From NCBI RefSeq assembly GCF_026151205.1, contig NC_087073.1:1118001-1182000 (forward strand): DNA of 64,000 nt, written 5' to 3'. Below, piece by piece: positions 21,263-31,227 of the stretch. This stretch comes from Bolinopsis microptera (Eukaryota; Ctenophora; Tentaculata; Lobata; Bolinopsidae). Every line of letters starts with the position of its first letter. Position 1 is the stretch's first letter. The notes beneath the pieces were generated by a model. That model saw only the letters and a program-made list of their open reading frames with translations, searched no databases and had not been told where the DNA came from. Made by a program: the position numbers and the translations under genes.

Positions 21263-23031
21263 CACCAGGAATATCACCACTAGCAACCCCCTTCTCAGAT
21301 ACTGAAGCAGAGACCTCAGCCTCAGACAGCAACAGTGCATCACCGAAACCCAAGCCCAAGAAGAGCAAATGCCCCTGCAAGGCAACTTCAGGCGGGAAGT
21401 CTTGGCTCTTGACATGTTCGCGCTGTAACCAAGTCTGGCATTCTGCTTGTGCAAACCTTAAGGGCAGTGAACTAGCTGGCCAGAAAGCCATTGATGAAAT
21501 ACTTAAGAGTTGGGAATGCCCTTGGTGCTACACATGCCCTCATCCCTGCCCAAAAACACATAAGTCTGCCAAACTTGCATTAAAACTGGGGTCTTTATCA
21601 GAAGCAAATCAGGTGTCAGCATCAGTTATTGAATCTCTTGACGGCATGCTTAAGGCAAGATTTGCAGAAATCACCCAACCATCCAACAATCTGATTGATA
21701 GTATCCAGAAACAACTCAGCTCCCTGTCAGATCAGGTAAAGTCCATGCAGATCCCTCAGGCACCACCCCCACCACCCTCTGATATGCCCTCCACGTATGG
21801 ACAGCAGCATCATCCAAGAGCACCTCCATCAGTTCCAAGGATTGAAGTAAAGGATACCCCCCTTACTCATAATTTTAAATGCATAGAAGGGATAAAGGAA
21901 GATTTCTTAACTCCTGATGAAGAGATGGAGCTCACAGACTTTCTCAAAGCTGAGAGTTTCACTAAAGAAGGTAAGCATGCCACAATCCAGTATGGCCAAC
22001 ATTACCACTACATGGGTGCAAAATCGGAACCAAAGCCCATGCCCACCCTGATTGGCAACATCATGAAACGTCTTAACACTGAATTCTCCTCCACACACCC
22101 CCAGAAACAGTTCCACTATGACCTAAACTCCTGCCTGGTTAACAGGTATGCAGATGGGAATGAAGCACTTCCTGAACATTCAGACAACGAGGGAGACATT
22201 AATCGGGTGTCATCGATATTCACAGTTTCCTTAGGCTCATGTCGAACACTTAGCTTTCGTGAAACTTCTACAGATAAGATTACGGAGATAAAATGTCAGG
22301 GTAGAAGCATGTACCATATGACAAAAGCAAGCCAGGAGTTTTTTAAACACTCAATCAAGCCTGAAACGTCTGATGAAGTAGGAATGCGATATAGTCTAAC
22401 CTTTCGCTCAATCCACTGGTCAAATTTTAACTCCACAGTGCTTGTTGGAGATTCAAACTTTGGACAAATCAACTTTGGTACAGGTCGTGGAAAGATGGGA
22501 CAAGCCACCCCTGGAGTTCGCCTCTGGGCAGCTACGGTTGAGGAGATCGATCCCTTGTCTTGTGTAGGTTACAGAAACGTTGTCATCATGGAAGGAACCA
22601 ACAATTTAAAAGTAGATGGAACGGATGAGAGAGAGTTGTATACCAAGTATAAGAACAAAATCGCTCAGATTAGGAAATACAACCCACGTTGTAAACTGAT
22701 AATCTGTCCTGTGCTGCCAACAAGGTCGCATAAGATCAATCGAAAAGTTAATGTTTTTAACCAGTATTTGTACAACGATCTCAGTCAATCTAATCTTAAA
22801 GTTCTAATTGTTGATAGCTTTTTGACATTTCTAGATAAAAGCACCAACCTGCTTAAGAACAGTCTAGCTAAGTCTGATGTGAATGATATTCTTCATATTA
22901 ATGGCAAGGGCGTTGGTGCACTAGTCAAGTTAATTAAGAACTGTATTTTTACATCCAAGGATCATAACAAGTTAGTAGGTAGTAGATTGTACAGCAACAC
23001 ACTAAGAGGAGGACCGCCAGATGCAGTCTGA
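21250..23031 (+). CDS. LINE-D ORF1: PHD, AlkB-like, SGNH; N-terminus truncated, no upstream ATG
   Basis: The open frame runs from a stop at about 21247 to TGA at 23029-23031 and aligns with LINE-C ORF1 from about residue 70 on, so roughly the first 70 residues are missing. There is no ATG before the PHD finger (KCPCKATSGGKSW, LTCSRC, WHSAC, CPWC). The AlkB-like domain keeps NSCLVNRYADG, HSD (LPEHSDNEGD), SLGSCRTLSFR, distal His in FFKHSI and RYSLTFR. The SGNH part keeps GDSN and DILH, but the GTND box reads GTNN, replacing the usual Asp. The frame is otherwise uninterrupted. Expression would need an internal start or a fused upstream exon. Confidence 0.85.
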   Translation: MRSTTPGISPLATPFSDTEAETSASDSNSASPKPKPKKSKCPCKATSGGKSWLLTCSRCNQVWHSACANLKGSELAGQKAIDEILKSWECPWCYTCPHPCPKTHKSAKLALKLGSLSEANQVSASVIESLDGMLKARFAEITQPSNNLIDSIQKQLSSLSDQVKSMQIPQAPPPPPSDMPSTYGQQHHPRAPPSVPRIEVKDTPLTHNFKCIEGIKEDFLTPDEEMELTDFLKAESFTKEGKHATIQYGQHYHYMGAKSEPKPMPTLIGNIMKRLNTEFSSTHPQKQFHYDLNSCLVNRYADGNEALPEHSDNEGDINRVSSIFTVSLGSCRTLSFRETSTDKITEIKCQGRSMYHMTKASQEFFKHSIKPETSDEVGMRYSLTFRSIHWSNFNSTVLVGDSNFGQINFGTGRGKMGQATPGVRLWAATVEEIDPLSCVGYRNVVIMEGTNNLKVDGTDERELYTKYKNKIAQIRKYNPRCKLIICPVLPTRSHKINRKVNVFNQYLYNDLSQSNLKVLIVDSFLTFLDKSTNLLKNSLAKSDVNDILHINGKGVGALVKLIKNCIFTSKDHNKLVGSRLYSNTLRGGPPDAV

Positions 23032-23036
23032 TATAA

Positions 23037-26000
23037 ATGTTTAAGATTAACTCAACTAAGGAGAAATGCGGATGCTGTAGCAAAAACATTAATATTGGCC
23101 AAAGATTTCTTGAGTGCCAAAGTTGCCAAAATATTATCCACAAAATTTGTTTCAAAACATCTGAATTCAAGCTGACTGATTCCATACTTCTCTGTAAAGT
23201 TTGCTCAAAAAGAGAAAACTTAATTTACAACCCGTTTAAGGACCTTTGTACCACAAATGAGGATCTCTTCAAGGATAGCGAGAATGACAAATTTTACTCC
23301 GAAAATTGGTCTGAGGCTATTGGAAGTCTTCAGACTGCCTCCTCTATCTTGGACAAATGCAGCTATTATAGATTGAAATCCTTACACCAGCACACCCCTG
23401 AAAACTCTGGCTTAAAAACTTTATTTTACAACATTGATGGTAATAAATCGAATTTCGACTTATTCCTCTCGGAACTTGCCACTCAAAAAACGAAATTTTC
23501 TATTCTAGCTTTAGCGGAAACAAATACAGATGCTGAGAACTGTGATGTTTATGCACTTGATGGATATTCACACTTTTACGGAGATAAACTCCAAGGCAAA
23601 GCTAAAGGCTCAGGCGTGTGCTTGTATATTCATGATTCCCTAAATGCAACAATTAATGACCAACTTTGCACAATCACACCAAATTTAGAAACCCTATATG
23701 TAACTATCAACCATGGAGATAGCAAACTCAATGTTGGGGTGTTGTACAGATCTCCAAACGGAGACTCAGTCAAATTTGATGAAGAATACACACAATTAAT
23801 GTCCAAATTTCCAAAAAATGCAAAAACTATAACTCTTGGAGATTTCAACTACGATTTGCTTAAAAATCAGAGTAATAAAAAACAGGTTCAGAATTTCGAG
23901 AACACTATGCTCTCTTATGGTTACTTTCCTCTTATATCTCGTCCCACTCACTCAGTAAATGTAGGCCAAAGCTCCTGCATTGACAACATTTTTACTGATG
24001 AGATTGACTTGGTAACCCTCTCTGGAGTTATTGAAGACACTTCTTCCCATCATAAACCAATCTTTGCTTTCTTTGACATCAGTCATTTAACTTCTAGGAA
24101 AACTTCCCCTAAGCCTAAGCAATTGCAAAGCTATGATTTCTCAAACCGAAATGTTGAACTACTAACAAAAAACTTGCTATCTAAGAAATGCATACTAACA
24201 AACAATGAAAATCCAATTGAATTTGACGAATTTTTTGAAATTTTTAGCTCAGCTATTGACTCATGTTGTAAACTCGACAAACCCAAACTCACCAAACGAA
24301 ATCCTATAAGTAATCCCTGGATATCCGACAGCATAATTGAAGCAATTGAAAAGAAAGGTCAGCTGTATGATAACTGGGTGAACTCAAAAAAGCTCCCTGA
24401 CTTCAAGCCAGTTGGAGATCTGAAACTCCACAAAATTTTTCGTGATTACAGACGCTGTCTTAAAAAGATAATAAAAAACCAAAAAGATACCTATAACTGT
24501 AACAAAATTCTTGAAAATTCTGATAGTTCTAAAAAGATGTGGGAAGTAATAAATGAGATAAGAGGGAAAAGGAAAAAAACCATCAAACCCCAATTTATGG
24601 TAGATGGAGTCCGTGTTGTTGAAAGACGGGTGATAGCCAACAAATTTAATGAGTACTTTGCCTCTATTGCCTCAAAAATGAATGAAAATACTCAAAATGG
24701 CCTTCTTTTAGAACCTCTTCCCTCTTTCCTCGAATTCATGCCACCAAAAACTCTCGATTCAATTTACTTCCATGACTGTAGTGAAGATGAAATTTCTGAG
24801 ATTATAGCCAACTTGAAGAGTGGGAAAGCTAGCGACTTTCCCATAAGAGTAATCAAAAAACTATCGGGTATTCTTAGCCCACCTCTTGTTGTTCAATTTA
24901 ATCGCCTAATATCTCAAGGGATATTTCCGTCAGTTCTGAAGCTTGGCAAAATAACCCCAATATACAAAAAAGATAACGAAGAACTGATTGAGAACTACAG
25001 GCCTGTTTCCACACTTCCAATTTTTGGTAAAATTTTTGAAAAGATAATATACAAACGTCTTTACAGCTTCTTGGTTAGTCAAGGAATCCTTCACGACAGT
25101 CAATTCGGATTCCGAAAGAGTCACTCAACATCACATGCACTTAACTACTCAGTTTTTCACATCCAAAAGGCCCTAAAGGAAGGTCTTCATGTTCTAGGAA
25201 TTTTTATTGATCTAAGCAAGGCCTTTGACACAATAGACCACACAATTTTGCTTGAGAAACTTGAAATATATGGGATTAGAGGAGTGCCACTTAAGTTACT
25301 GGAAAGTTACTTGTCGGACAGAGAGCAGTGTGTGTCCGTCCTGGGCGAAGTATCAGACAGACTTCCTGTTCTCTATGGCGTTCCACAGGGGAGCTGCCTT
25401 GGGCCTCTCCTGTTTTTAATATACATAAATGACTTAACAAACTCTCAACTCGATAACACTAGCTATGTCCTATTTGCTGATGATACAAACATATTTGTAG
25501 TTGCCAAAACTAGAGCAGAGGCCTACAATAATGCAAATAGGGTCCTACGATCAGTCCACGAGTACACATTGGCTAATAAATTACATGTTAACGCCAAGAA
25601 AAGTTGCTACATAGAATTCAATACAGCTAAAAGAAAACTTGATGATCAATCTTTATTAATTGAAAATAGACTTTACCTCAACGGCCTACCTCTCTCAAAG
25701 GTGCAGGAAACGAAATTCCTGGGAGTAATTGTCGACGAAGGCCTAACTTTCAATCCCTATAGAGACAAACTAGTTAGAAAACTCTCGTCCTGTTCTGGGA
25801 GGCTATACATGATTAAGGATAAAATTCCATCATCTATCCATAAGGACCTGTACCACACACTTTTTGAAAGTCACCTATCTTATGGCATTACCGTTTGGGG
25901 AGGTGCAAGTAATAATAAACTTCAACCACTATTTGTAGCCCAGAAAAAGTGTGTTCGTATCATGTTTGGTGACAAAAAAGCATACCTTGATAAATTTATG

Positions 26001-26438
26001 ACATGTGCTAGGACTAGACCTATCAGTGAACAGAAACTTACTAGCAAATTCTTTGAGAGAGAGCACACCAAGCCAATTTTTGCCCGTCAATCACTCATGA
26101 CATTGCATAATTTATACGCGTATCACTGCTGCAATGAACTTTTTAAAGTCTTTAAATATCGAACACCAATTGCACTATTTGAACTTTTCTGTTTGTCTAA
26201 AAGACCCGGCAAAGAAACTCTTCTTATAACAACCATGCCCTCAAACAGTTTCGTTTACAAATCTAGTTGCCTTTGGAATTCATTCCGTCAGATGTTGGCA
26301 CTGAACGACCTTGAAATCACTCATGGTGTATTCAAATCAAAGGTAAAAAAAGTTATTCTCTCGTCTCAGGGTAAAGGTGACAAGAATACCTGGGCCCCTT
26401 TGGCAAACTTTCTGAACTCAGGCAGCTTGAACGACTAA
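23037..26438 (+). CDS. LINE-D ORF2: zinc finger, AP endonuclease, reverse transcriptase, intact
   Basis: 1133 residues, uninterrupted. Residues 12-56: PHD-like zinc finger (CGCCSKN, LECQSCQNIIHKIC, LCKVC). The endonuclease occupies about 125-350 (LAETNTDAEN, GVLYRSPNGDS, TLGDFNYDL near 267, CIDNIFTD, SSHHKPI). RT spans about 620-890 with NYRPVSTLPIFGKIFEK, FGFRKSHSTSHA, IDLSKAFDTIDH (near 723), GVPQGSCLGPLLF and FADDTNIF (near 813). The C-terminal region has a Cys-containing WGGAS..CVRIMFG..TCARTRP block common in this family. The ATG lies 5 bases after the ORF1 TGA. It is the only LINE ORF2 in the window that looks enzymatically complete. Confidence 0.95.
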   Translation: MFKINSTKEKCGCCSKNINIGQRFLECQSCQNIIHKICFKTSEFKLTDSILLCKVCSKRENLIYNPFKDLCTTNEDLFKDSENDKFYSENWSEAIGSLQTASSILDKCSYYRLKSLHQHTPENSGLKTLFYNIDGNKSNFDLFLSELATQKTKFSILALAETNTDAENCDVYALDGYSHFYGDKLQGKAKGSGVCLYIHDSLNATINDQLCTITPNLETLYVTINHGDSKLNVGVLYRSPNGDSVKFDEEYTQLMSKFPKNAKTITLGDFNYDLLKNQSNKKQVQNFENTMLSYGYFPLISRPTHSVNVGQSSCIDNIFTDEIDLVTLSGVIEDTSSHHKPIFAFFDISHLTSRKTSPKPKQLQSYDFSNRNVELLTKNLLSKKCILTNNENPIEFDEFFEIFSSAIDSCCKLDKPKLTKRNPISNPWISDSIIEAIEKKGQLYDNWVNSKKLPDFKPVGDLKLHKIFRDYRRCLKKIIKNQKDTYNCNKILENSDSSKKMWEVINEIRGKRKKTIKPQFMVDGVRVVERRVIANKFNEYFASIASKMNENTQNGLLLEPLPSFLEFMPPKTLDSIYFHDCSEDEISEIIANLKSGKASDFPIRVIKKLSGILSPPLVVQFNRLISQGIFPSVLKLGKITPIYKKDNEELIENYRPVSTLPIFGKIFEKIIYKRLYSFLVSQGILHDSQFGFRKSHSTSHALNYSVFHIQKALKEGLHVLGIFIDLSKAFDTIDHTILLEKLEIYGIRGVPLKLLESYLSDREQCVSVLGEVSDRLPVLYGVPQGSCLGPLLFLIYINDLTNSQLDNTSYVLFADDTNIFVVAKTRAEAYNNANRVLRSVHEYTLANKLHVNAKKSCYIEFNTAKRKLDDQSLLIENRLYLNGLPLSKVQETKFLGVIVDEGLTFNPYRDKLVRKLSSCSGRLYMIKDKIPSSIHKDLYHTLFESHLSYGITVWGGASNNKLQPLFVAQKKCVRIMFGDKKAYLDKFMTCARTRPISEQKLTSKFFEREHTKPIFARQSLMTLHNLYAYHCCNELFKVFKYRTPIALFELFCLSKRPGKETLLITTMPSNSFVYKSSCLWNSFRQMLALNDLEITHGVFKSKVKKVILSSQGKGDKNTWAPLANFLNSGSLND

Positions 26439-26882
26439 ATTTGAAAAAATAAAACTTCTTGTCTGAATGAACTATTAGAACCTCAAGAAGCTGATCCGCA
26501 TGTCTCCGCTACTAAAATGTTTAATGAGCCCAATCACTCATCACTTTACAGTTTAATCTTCAAAGTGAGTTGTACAATCTAGGTTGTTTTAAATAGCTGT
26601 TGATAGTGTAAAACAGGAGTGACTTGATCGTTTTCATAACTTCGATTTACAATTTGTACCATAATAAAACTAGCACTGCCATGGGGTTCAAAAAGGGTCA
26701 TTGTAAGCCTCCAGCGTAATGGTCCTAAGTCTCTGCCCCATGCAGTGCCTGTCAGCATCAGCTAACAGAATAGCCCTAACATAACGATCAAGCCACAAAT
26801 TAGGTTCTATAATGATTTAATATTGTTGAATAAAGAGATTTGAATATAATATTTGTTTTATTCTGAATATTTGTTTTATTCT
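26439..26882 (+). other. LINE-D 3' UTR with terminal 18-bp repeats
   Basis: Non-coding. It ends with two copies of TATTTGTTTTATTCTGAA, directly followed by the 88-bp monomer sequence. Confidence 0.75.
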
Positions 26883-26950
26883 GAACCCCGTTGGAGCATC
26901 AGATGTCTTCAGATTATCACCTTGAGTGACCTATCGAGACGAAACTGTTC
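26883..26950. repeat. Right-hand part of the 88-bp monomer split by LINE-D
   Basis: CCCCGTTGGAGC..GTCTTCAGATTATCACC..GTGACCTATCGAGACGAAACTGT matches the monomer at about 21160-21220. Positions 26951-27771 that follow are AT-rich internal DNA of the LTR element, with a (CG)n run near 27024 and an A-run near 27119. No pol-like coding is visible there. Confidence 0.85.
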
Positions 26951-27771
26951 GGAACTTATTACAGAGAAAAACATAACAAGTCATATTAAAATCTCTTTAA
27001 AACCCCGCTAAAATATAAATGCCGCGCGCGCGCGCATTTTCAAATGCTAACACTATAAGTACTTTCTACACCTACGAGCTCAAAATTACTAGCAACACAG
27101 AAAATCCTTTGTTCTCAAAAAAAAAAAAAACTCACCGAGAGATTATAATATATAGCTCAAAAACTAAAAGCGTCCCCATAAAACGAGTAAATAATTGAGA
27201 TAAATACTAAAAGAACAACTCAGCAAAGTAGATTAGCTCCCTAAATTAGCTACAAACATATTATATACGCAGATATATTATTATGTTTACCTGGGACCAC
27301 ATTCTTTTGCAAATTAAAATGAAATATACAAACTTAAAATAAAAACTGACGAGACGAAATAATATATACTCCTGACATTGCTCAGCAATTAACTCGTAAA
27401 AAACGACTAAAACACGATTCTACGAATCATGGAACTGAATTTACATACTGAATATTACTCTTATTTCTTATAAACAGACATAATTGATCTTATAAAAAAT
27501 ATTCGACTCATTTCTATATTTATTATCATAGAATCCGACAATAAAATGCGATAAAAACTTAAAACACGACACATAACAAATTACAAAACATAAAGCTGAA
27601 TAAACTCACAATTCCTAAAATAGAAACATTGACTTTTGTTTGACTCAACGCTCTTGACTCATACATTTAACGACACAAAACATTCATTTGATTGCCTTCT
27701 TGTTTCTCGATCAAGATACTTTTCAAAATCTACTCTGAACAAAGGTTTTTATGTATTGCTAACTCTCTCGA

Positions 27772-28671
27772 TCATTCCGTATTTCCAAGGTCAGCATCCT
27801 CAGATCCGGGTAATGTGTTAAAGGAACACTGAGCAACCATATGACCTGGTTGGTGGCATATAAAGCAACATACCTTGGGACTACTACTCCCCCTCATATA
27901 AAGCTTTTGTCCTCGTTTCTGAGCATATGAGTTGTATCTTTGCTGTCCTCTATCCTGAGCATCAGGGTTATATCTGTTTTCTTCTCTCATTGTTTGACCC
28001 GTGAAATTCCTTTGATCCCCATTTCTGGTCCAGTGAATGTCAGACCCCAATTTGTAATCCTCAGCTAGAAAGACAGGTTCCTGCTTTACCATTTCCTCCA
28101 TAGGAGTACTTTTAAAAGGTAGACTAGAGTGATTCTCGTTCCTTGTGAATCCATCTCCAAACGTCCTTTTTAACTGTTCTTGCATCAAGTCATAGGATAA
28201 TGTACTAGTGCAAGTTGCTCTAACTAATCTCGCCTGTTCATCGTTTAGGCTAGCCTGATTTAATAGTCTATACGCTAATACCATGTCATCGTAAAGATCT
28301 TCGTTCTTTCTGAGCTGTTTGAGAATTTTATACCTCCTCTGGAATTCCAAGATGTAGTTGTCTATATCTTCTCCATCTCCTCTCCTGTATCCCTCAAAAT
28401 CATCTATTGCCTTAAATAAAGACTGAGTACTGTCCTTCTTATACAGTTTGTCCAGTTCGGCAATGAGTTTATCAACTCCATCTTCTGCTCCTAGCACCTT
28501 TAATGTCATGTTTATAGAAACCTCCTGTGGTCTACCTTTCATGTTCATAATCAGCTTACTAGCTTGCTGTTTCGTTGATTCTGCGGTGCCAAGCTGCCAT
28601 ATTAGCACTTTCTTCTTCCATGTGCTGTAATCAGCGCTGTCGTCTAAAACTGGTATCTCACGAAGACTCAT
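27772..28671 (-). CDS. Gag-like protein of the LTR element with CCHC zinc knuckle
   Basis: The ATG at 28671 (MSLREIPVLDD) is preferred over the one at 28770, which would add a low-complexity Phe-rich leader containing the untranslated leader sequence. About 299 residues. The N-terminal capsid-like helical region has motifs typical of Ty1/copia-type Gag in invertebrates (WKKKVLIWQL, GVDKLIAELDKLYKKD, FEGYRRGDGEDIDNYI, ARLVRATCTSTLSYD). Gln/Arg-rich repeats (QDRGQQRYNSYAQKRGQ) precede one zinc knuckle, CFICHQPGHMVAQC. The protein ends soon after. No protease, integrase or RT follows downstream, so the element depends on enzymes from elsewhere. Confidence 0.82.
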   Translation of the reverse strand: MSLREIPVLDDSADYSTWKKKVLIWQLGTAESTKQQASKLIMNMKGRPQEVSINMTLKVLGAEDGVDKLIAELDKLYKKDSTQSLFKAIDDFEGYRRGDGEDIDNYILEFQRRYKILKQLRKNEDLYDDMVLAYRLLNQASLNDEQARLVRATCTSTLSYDLMQEQLKRTFGDGFTRNENHSSLPFKSTPMEEMVKQEPVFLAEDYKLGSDIHWTRNGDQRNFTGQTMREENRYNPDAQDRGQQRYNSYAQKRGQKLYMRGSSSPKVCCFICHQPGHMVAQCSFNTLPGSEDADLGNTE

Positions 28672-28822
28672 AGTTATAGTTCGACTAAAAAAAAAAAAAA
28701 CTCTAAAACTGTCTCTCAAATTAGTCTCTAAATTAGTCTCTAAATTGTAGTCTAAATAACACACAAACAAAGTGCCACTGTCCGGTCGTTGCGTAGAACG
28801 TTTTCCAACTTCCTGCTATCAC

Positions 28823-29122
28823 TGTTAGATGGCCTCTAGTTGAACAATAAAACCCGTATTTGTTGTATGTACAAAACCTGTAAAACAAAATACTTTATTA
28901 CATAATAGAATAACTTTACCACCAAATTAAACCAATTCCAAATAAATACCTAATAACTAAACATTATAAATACTTACCGATTGGACGGTAGTGTGCTGCC
29001 AATGTTTCACTCCTCCCCAGTCCAATCGGTTATCCTCCTTTGCTTGTCATTGCTAGAAAAGGTAAACACGGTTAGAAGTATTCTGTCACGAAAGAGAGAG
29101 AAAAGTGTGAACAGTAATAACA
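28823..29122 (-). repeat. LTR (5' LTR of minus-strand element)
   Basis: 300 bp, near-identical to 20419-20718. It is followed by the right target-site duplication ACTGG (29123-29127). On minus, the sequence just inside is GTGATAGCAGGAAGTTGG, the expected primer-binding position; the tRNA is not identified. Confidence 0.93.
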
Positions 29123-29420
29123 ACTGGAACCTTTTGGGCCATGCACAAGCCAATAGCATGTATGGTCCTGCAGTGGGGTCTCCTTGTCCTTGGATCTGTG
29201 TTTTGATCCGTCTTTTCTTTAAATTTTCCATTTGTGTCACTTAGACTCACCTATTTAATGTTAATCGACACCACTGGTCCTAGTTAGACTACTCAAACGT
29301 AACAGTTGAATAGGTGTGACATACTAATATTATATATTCTTATAATTATATCATATGAATTGATTGCACTGCTAATAAATAAAATACTTTGTTTTACTAA
29401 AAAATACTTTGTTTTACTAT
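29123..29420 (+). mobile_element. LINE-B 3' UTR, part 2 and terminus
   Basis: Resumes with ACTGGAACC and matches 31394-31697. It ends with two copies of AAAATACTTTGTTTTACT, the LINE-B 3' terminal repeat. Confidence 0.88.
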
Positions 29421-29514
29421 TACAGGGCTGTGGGCCTCACCGAGCTGCACTGCGATGAATTGACATCGTCAATTAATGTAGTTACATTATTAATATAAGG
29501 GGCCATCTTATCTA

Positions 29515-29915
29515 TTTTATTTAGGGGCTCTTACTAATTCGCTCGCCCAAAAATTTCACGTGACTTTGGTTTTTATGGTATTGCAGCCGTACAAAACGGT
29601 TTTACATAAACCCTAATCCTAACCCTAACCCTAACCATAACCCCGAAGCTATCCATAACCCTTACCACAACCGTTACCCTAACCCGAGCCCTAAACAATC
29701 GAATTCATGTTTTACTAGCCTGTCACGTGACCAAAATGGTTTTTTGCAGATAACTCTCCAGGGAAGCATTTGTACCCTAAGTCATGGGGGGTGATTCGGA
29801 ATCAGCGTCCAAAAATACACCAATCGAGACTAATTTCATACCGAAAGGGCCTTTTCACAAGAATTTTCTTAAAATTTGGGCGAGCGATTAAGTATGAGCG
29901 CTATTTAGGACGTCC
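29515..29915. mobile_element. Possible MITE with imperfect inverted ends and telomere-like core
   Basis: TTCGCTCGCCCAAAAATTT at about 29538 faces AAATTTGGGCGAGCGATTA at about 29871 in inverted orientation. Between them, 29607-29695 is a degenerate CCCTAA-type run (CCTAACCCTAACCCTAACC). Borders are uncertain. Confidence 0.4.
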
Positions 29916-30507
29916 GCCAAAATCACAAATTTTCAGACTCCCCTACTCCCCGGGTGTGTCCGAATTTTCAAAACCATGCCCCTCCCCTGGACGTTTGCAT
30001 TTCCAGCAACTTTTAATAATACAAATGAAACCAACTCAAATTCATTGTTAATAAAATTCAAAGAGTCCCAGTAAACCTGTGGCTGGGCGTATTACTATTA
30101 CTACAGGCGATCGCGTCTTAGGGAATACAAATTTTTAAGGAATACGAATACAAATTTGAATTTTGATCTTTATTACAGATTAAACATATCATATATAACC
30201 ATAAAAGCCGCTCGTCGGCTGATTGCCTCAACTTGGATTAGTAGTAATTTCAGCTGACAGGACGGCAGCTCAAAAGGCCCAGCGCACCACCGGAAAGAGC
30301 AAAGACCCAAGTGTCAATAGTGGCTTTTCCGAACCCATTTTCGCCGATTTGCTGTGGCCCAAGTGAGCCATGTCCTGCTGCTTAACGGCATGCACATGAT
30401 GGTTTTTGTTTTTATACCTTTTTTTAAATTTAAGCGATAATCAGTTGGTGGTTTACAGTTTTTAAATTATAAATCATGTTTATCATTTATTTTCCGTTTC
30501 TACTCCT
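29916..30507. other. Spacer without recognisable gene
   Basis: No convincing ORF. Includes a short GC-richer stretch at about 30240-30400 of unknown nature. Confidence 0.4.
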
Positions 30508-30771
30508 ATGTCTATGTACGAAGAGTATTCTCGTTCTTCCAGGAAACCAATGCTTATTATCAACAAACCGGATCCCCCAGACAACCATAACACGAGGTCA
30601 ACGAAAATATGGAATATAATAACCCCTAACCTTAAAATCTTTGATTGTTCTGTTAGTATTTCTTGCCTGAAATCCAAACTGAAATCTTCACTACTTTCCA
30701 ACCAGCATTGTCATGCCGTGTATGACTGGACAAATAAAGACTTTGATATTTGTAACCTTAAATTTTCGTAG
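30508..30771 (+). pseudogene. LINE ORF2 C-terminal fragment (5'-truncated insertion)
   Basis: The last ~85 residues of a LINE polyprotein: HNTRSTKIWNIITPN, SCLKSKLKSSLL and VYDWTNKDF, a pattern shared by the extreme C-termini of many LINE RT proteins, followed by TAG. The RT core is absent, as expected for a 5'-truncated copy. Region 30772-31227 is likely its 3' UTR and unassigned spacer. Confidence 0.6.
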
Positions 30772-31227
30772 GCTCCTGCAGGGATTCCACCTGACCTCCA
30801 AAATTTCATGACCAAATCGACTTACTCTGCCAGCGTATTCCTCTGTCAAGTTAAATGTGATGTGTGAGTGAGTAAGTGTAGTGTAGTGTAAAGAGATCCT
30901 ATTTTTGTATCCAATTTGAATTCTAATAAAGACCCTAAGCATTATGATCAAATTTTTAGTACAATAGTTATATCAGGGCCCCCACTTAGACATTCAGCCA
31001 GGATTTAGTATTGAACACCCAAAATACTTACCGTCCTTAATAATCGTAAAGACCATTTGTTACAAAATAGCTGCTAGAATAATGCATGCCAAATATTCCC
31101 TCTTACACCCACAAATTATAATGCCTTCCTATCAACGCCTCTAGTTTGGTCACTAATCAACCAGACTAGCGTTATGGTGTGTACAAAAGCTACCAGCCAG
31201 TACATTCCTTGCCCCGCTAGTTGATTG

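Larger units (their letters stand above)
21263..26882 (+). mobile_element. LINE-D, CR1-like LINE inserted in the LTR element's internal array
   Basis: It starts inside ORF1 (5'-truncated), carries a complete ORF2 and a 3' UTR (26439-26840), and ends with two copies of the 18-bp unit TATTTGTTTTATTCTGAA. The flanks on both sides are parts of one 88-bp monomer: CTCAACAAC on the left, AACCCCGTTGGAGC on the right. About 3 bases are shared at the junctions. Confidence 0.88.
20419..29122 (-). mobile_element. Non-autonomous gag-only LTR retrotransposon, carrying LINE-D
   Basis: Two 300-bp LTRs, 5-bp target-site duplication ACTGG, polypurine tract, gag and an internal 88-bp array. Without LINE-D the element is about 3.1 kb and has no pol. 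LTR near-identity implies recent insertion. It sits in the LINE-B 3' UTR, and the empty site exists at 31389-31400 in the second LINE-B copy. Confidence 0.9.

Noticed and set aside
21204-21491. Minus-strand ORFs over the LINE-D start
   Set aside because: Shadows of ORF1 and the 88-bp array with no recognisable motif.
28672-28770. Upstream ATG of gag at 28770
   Set aside because: The added residues come from leader sequence and a homopolymer run; the ATG at 28671 gives a normal Gag N-terminus.
29607-29695. Chromosome end or true telomere repeat
   Set aside because: Only a short, degenerate CCCTAA-like run inside a possible MITE, with unrelated sequence on both sides.
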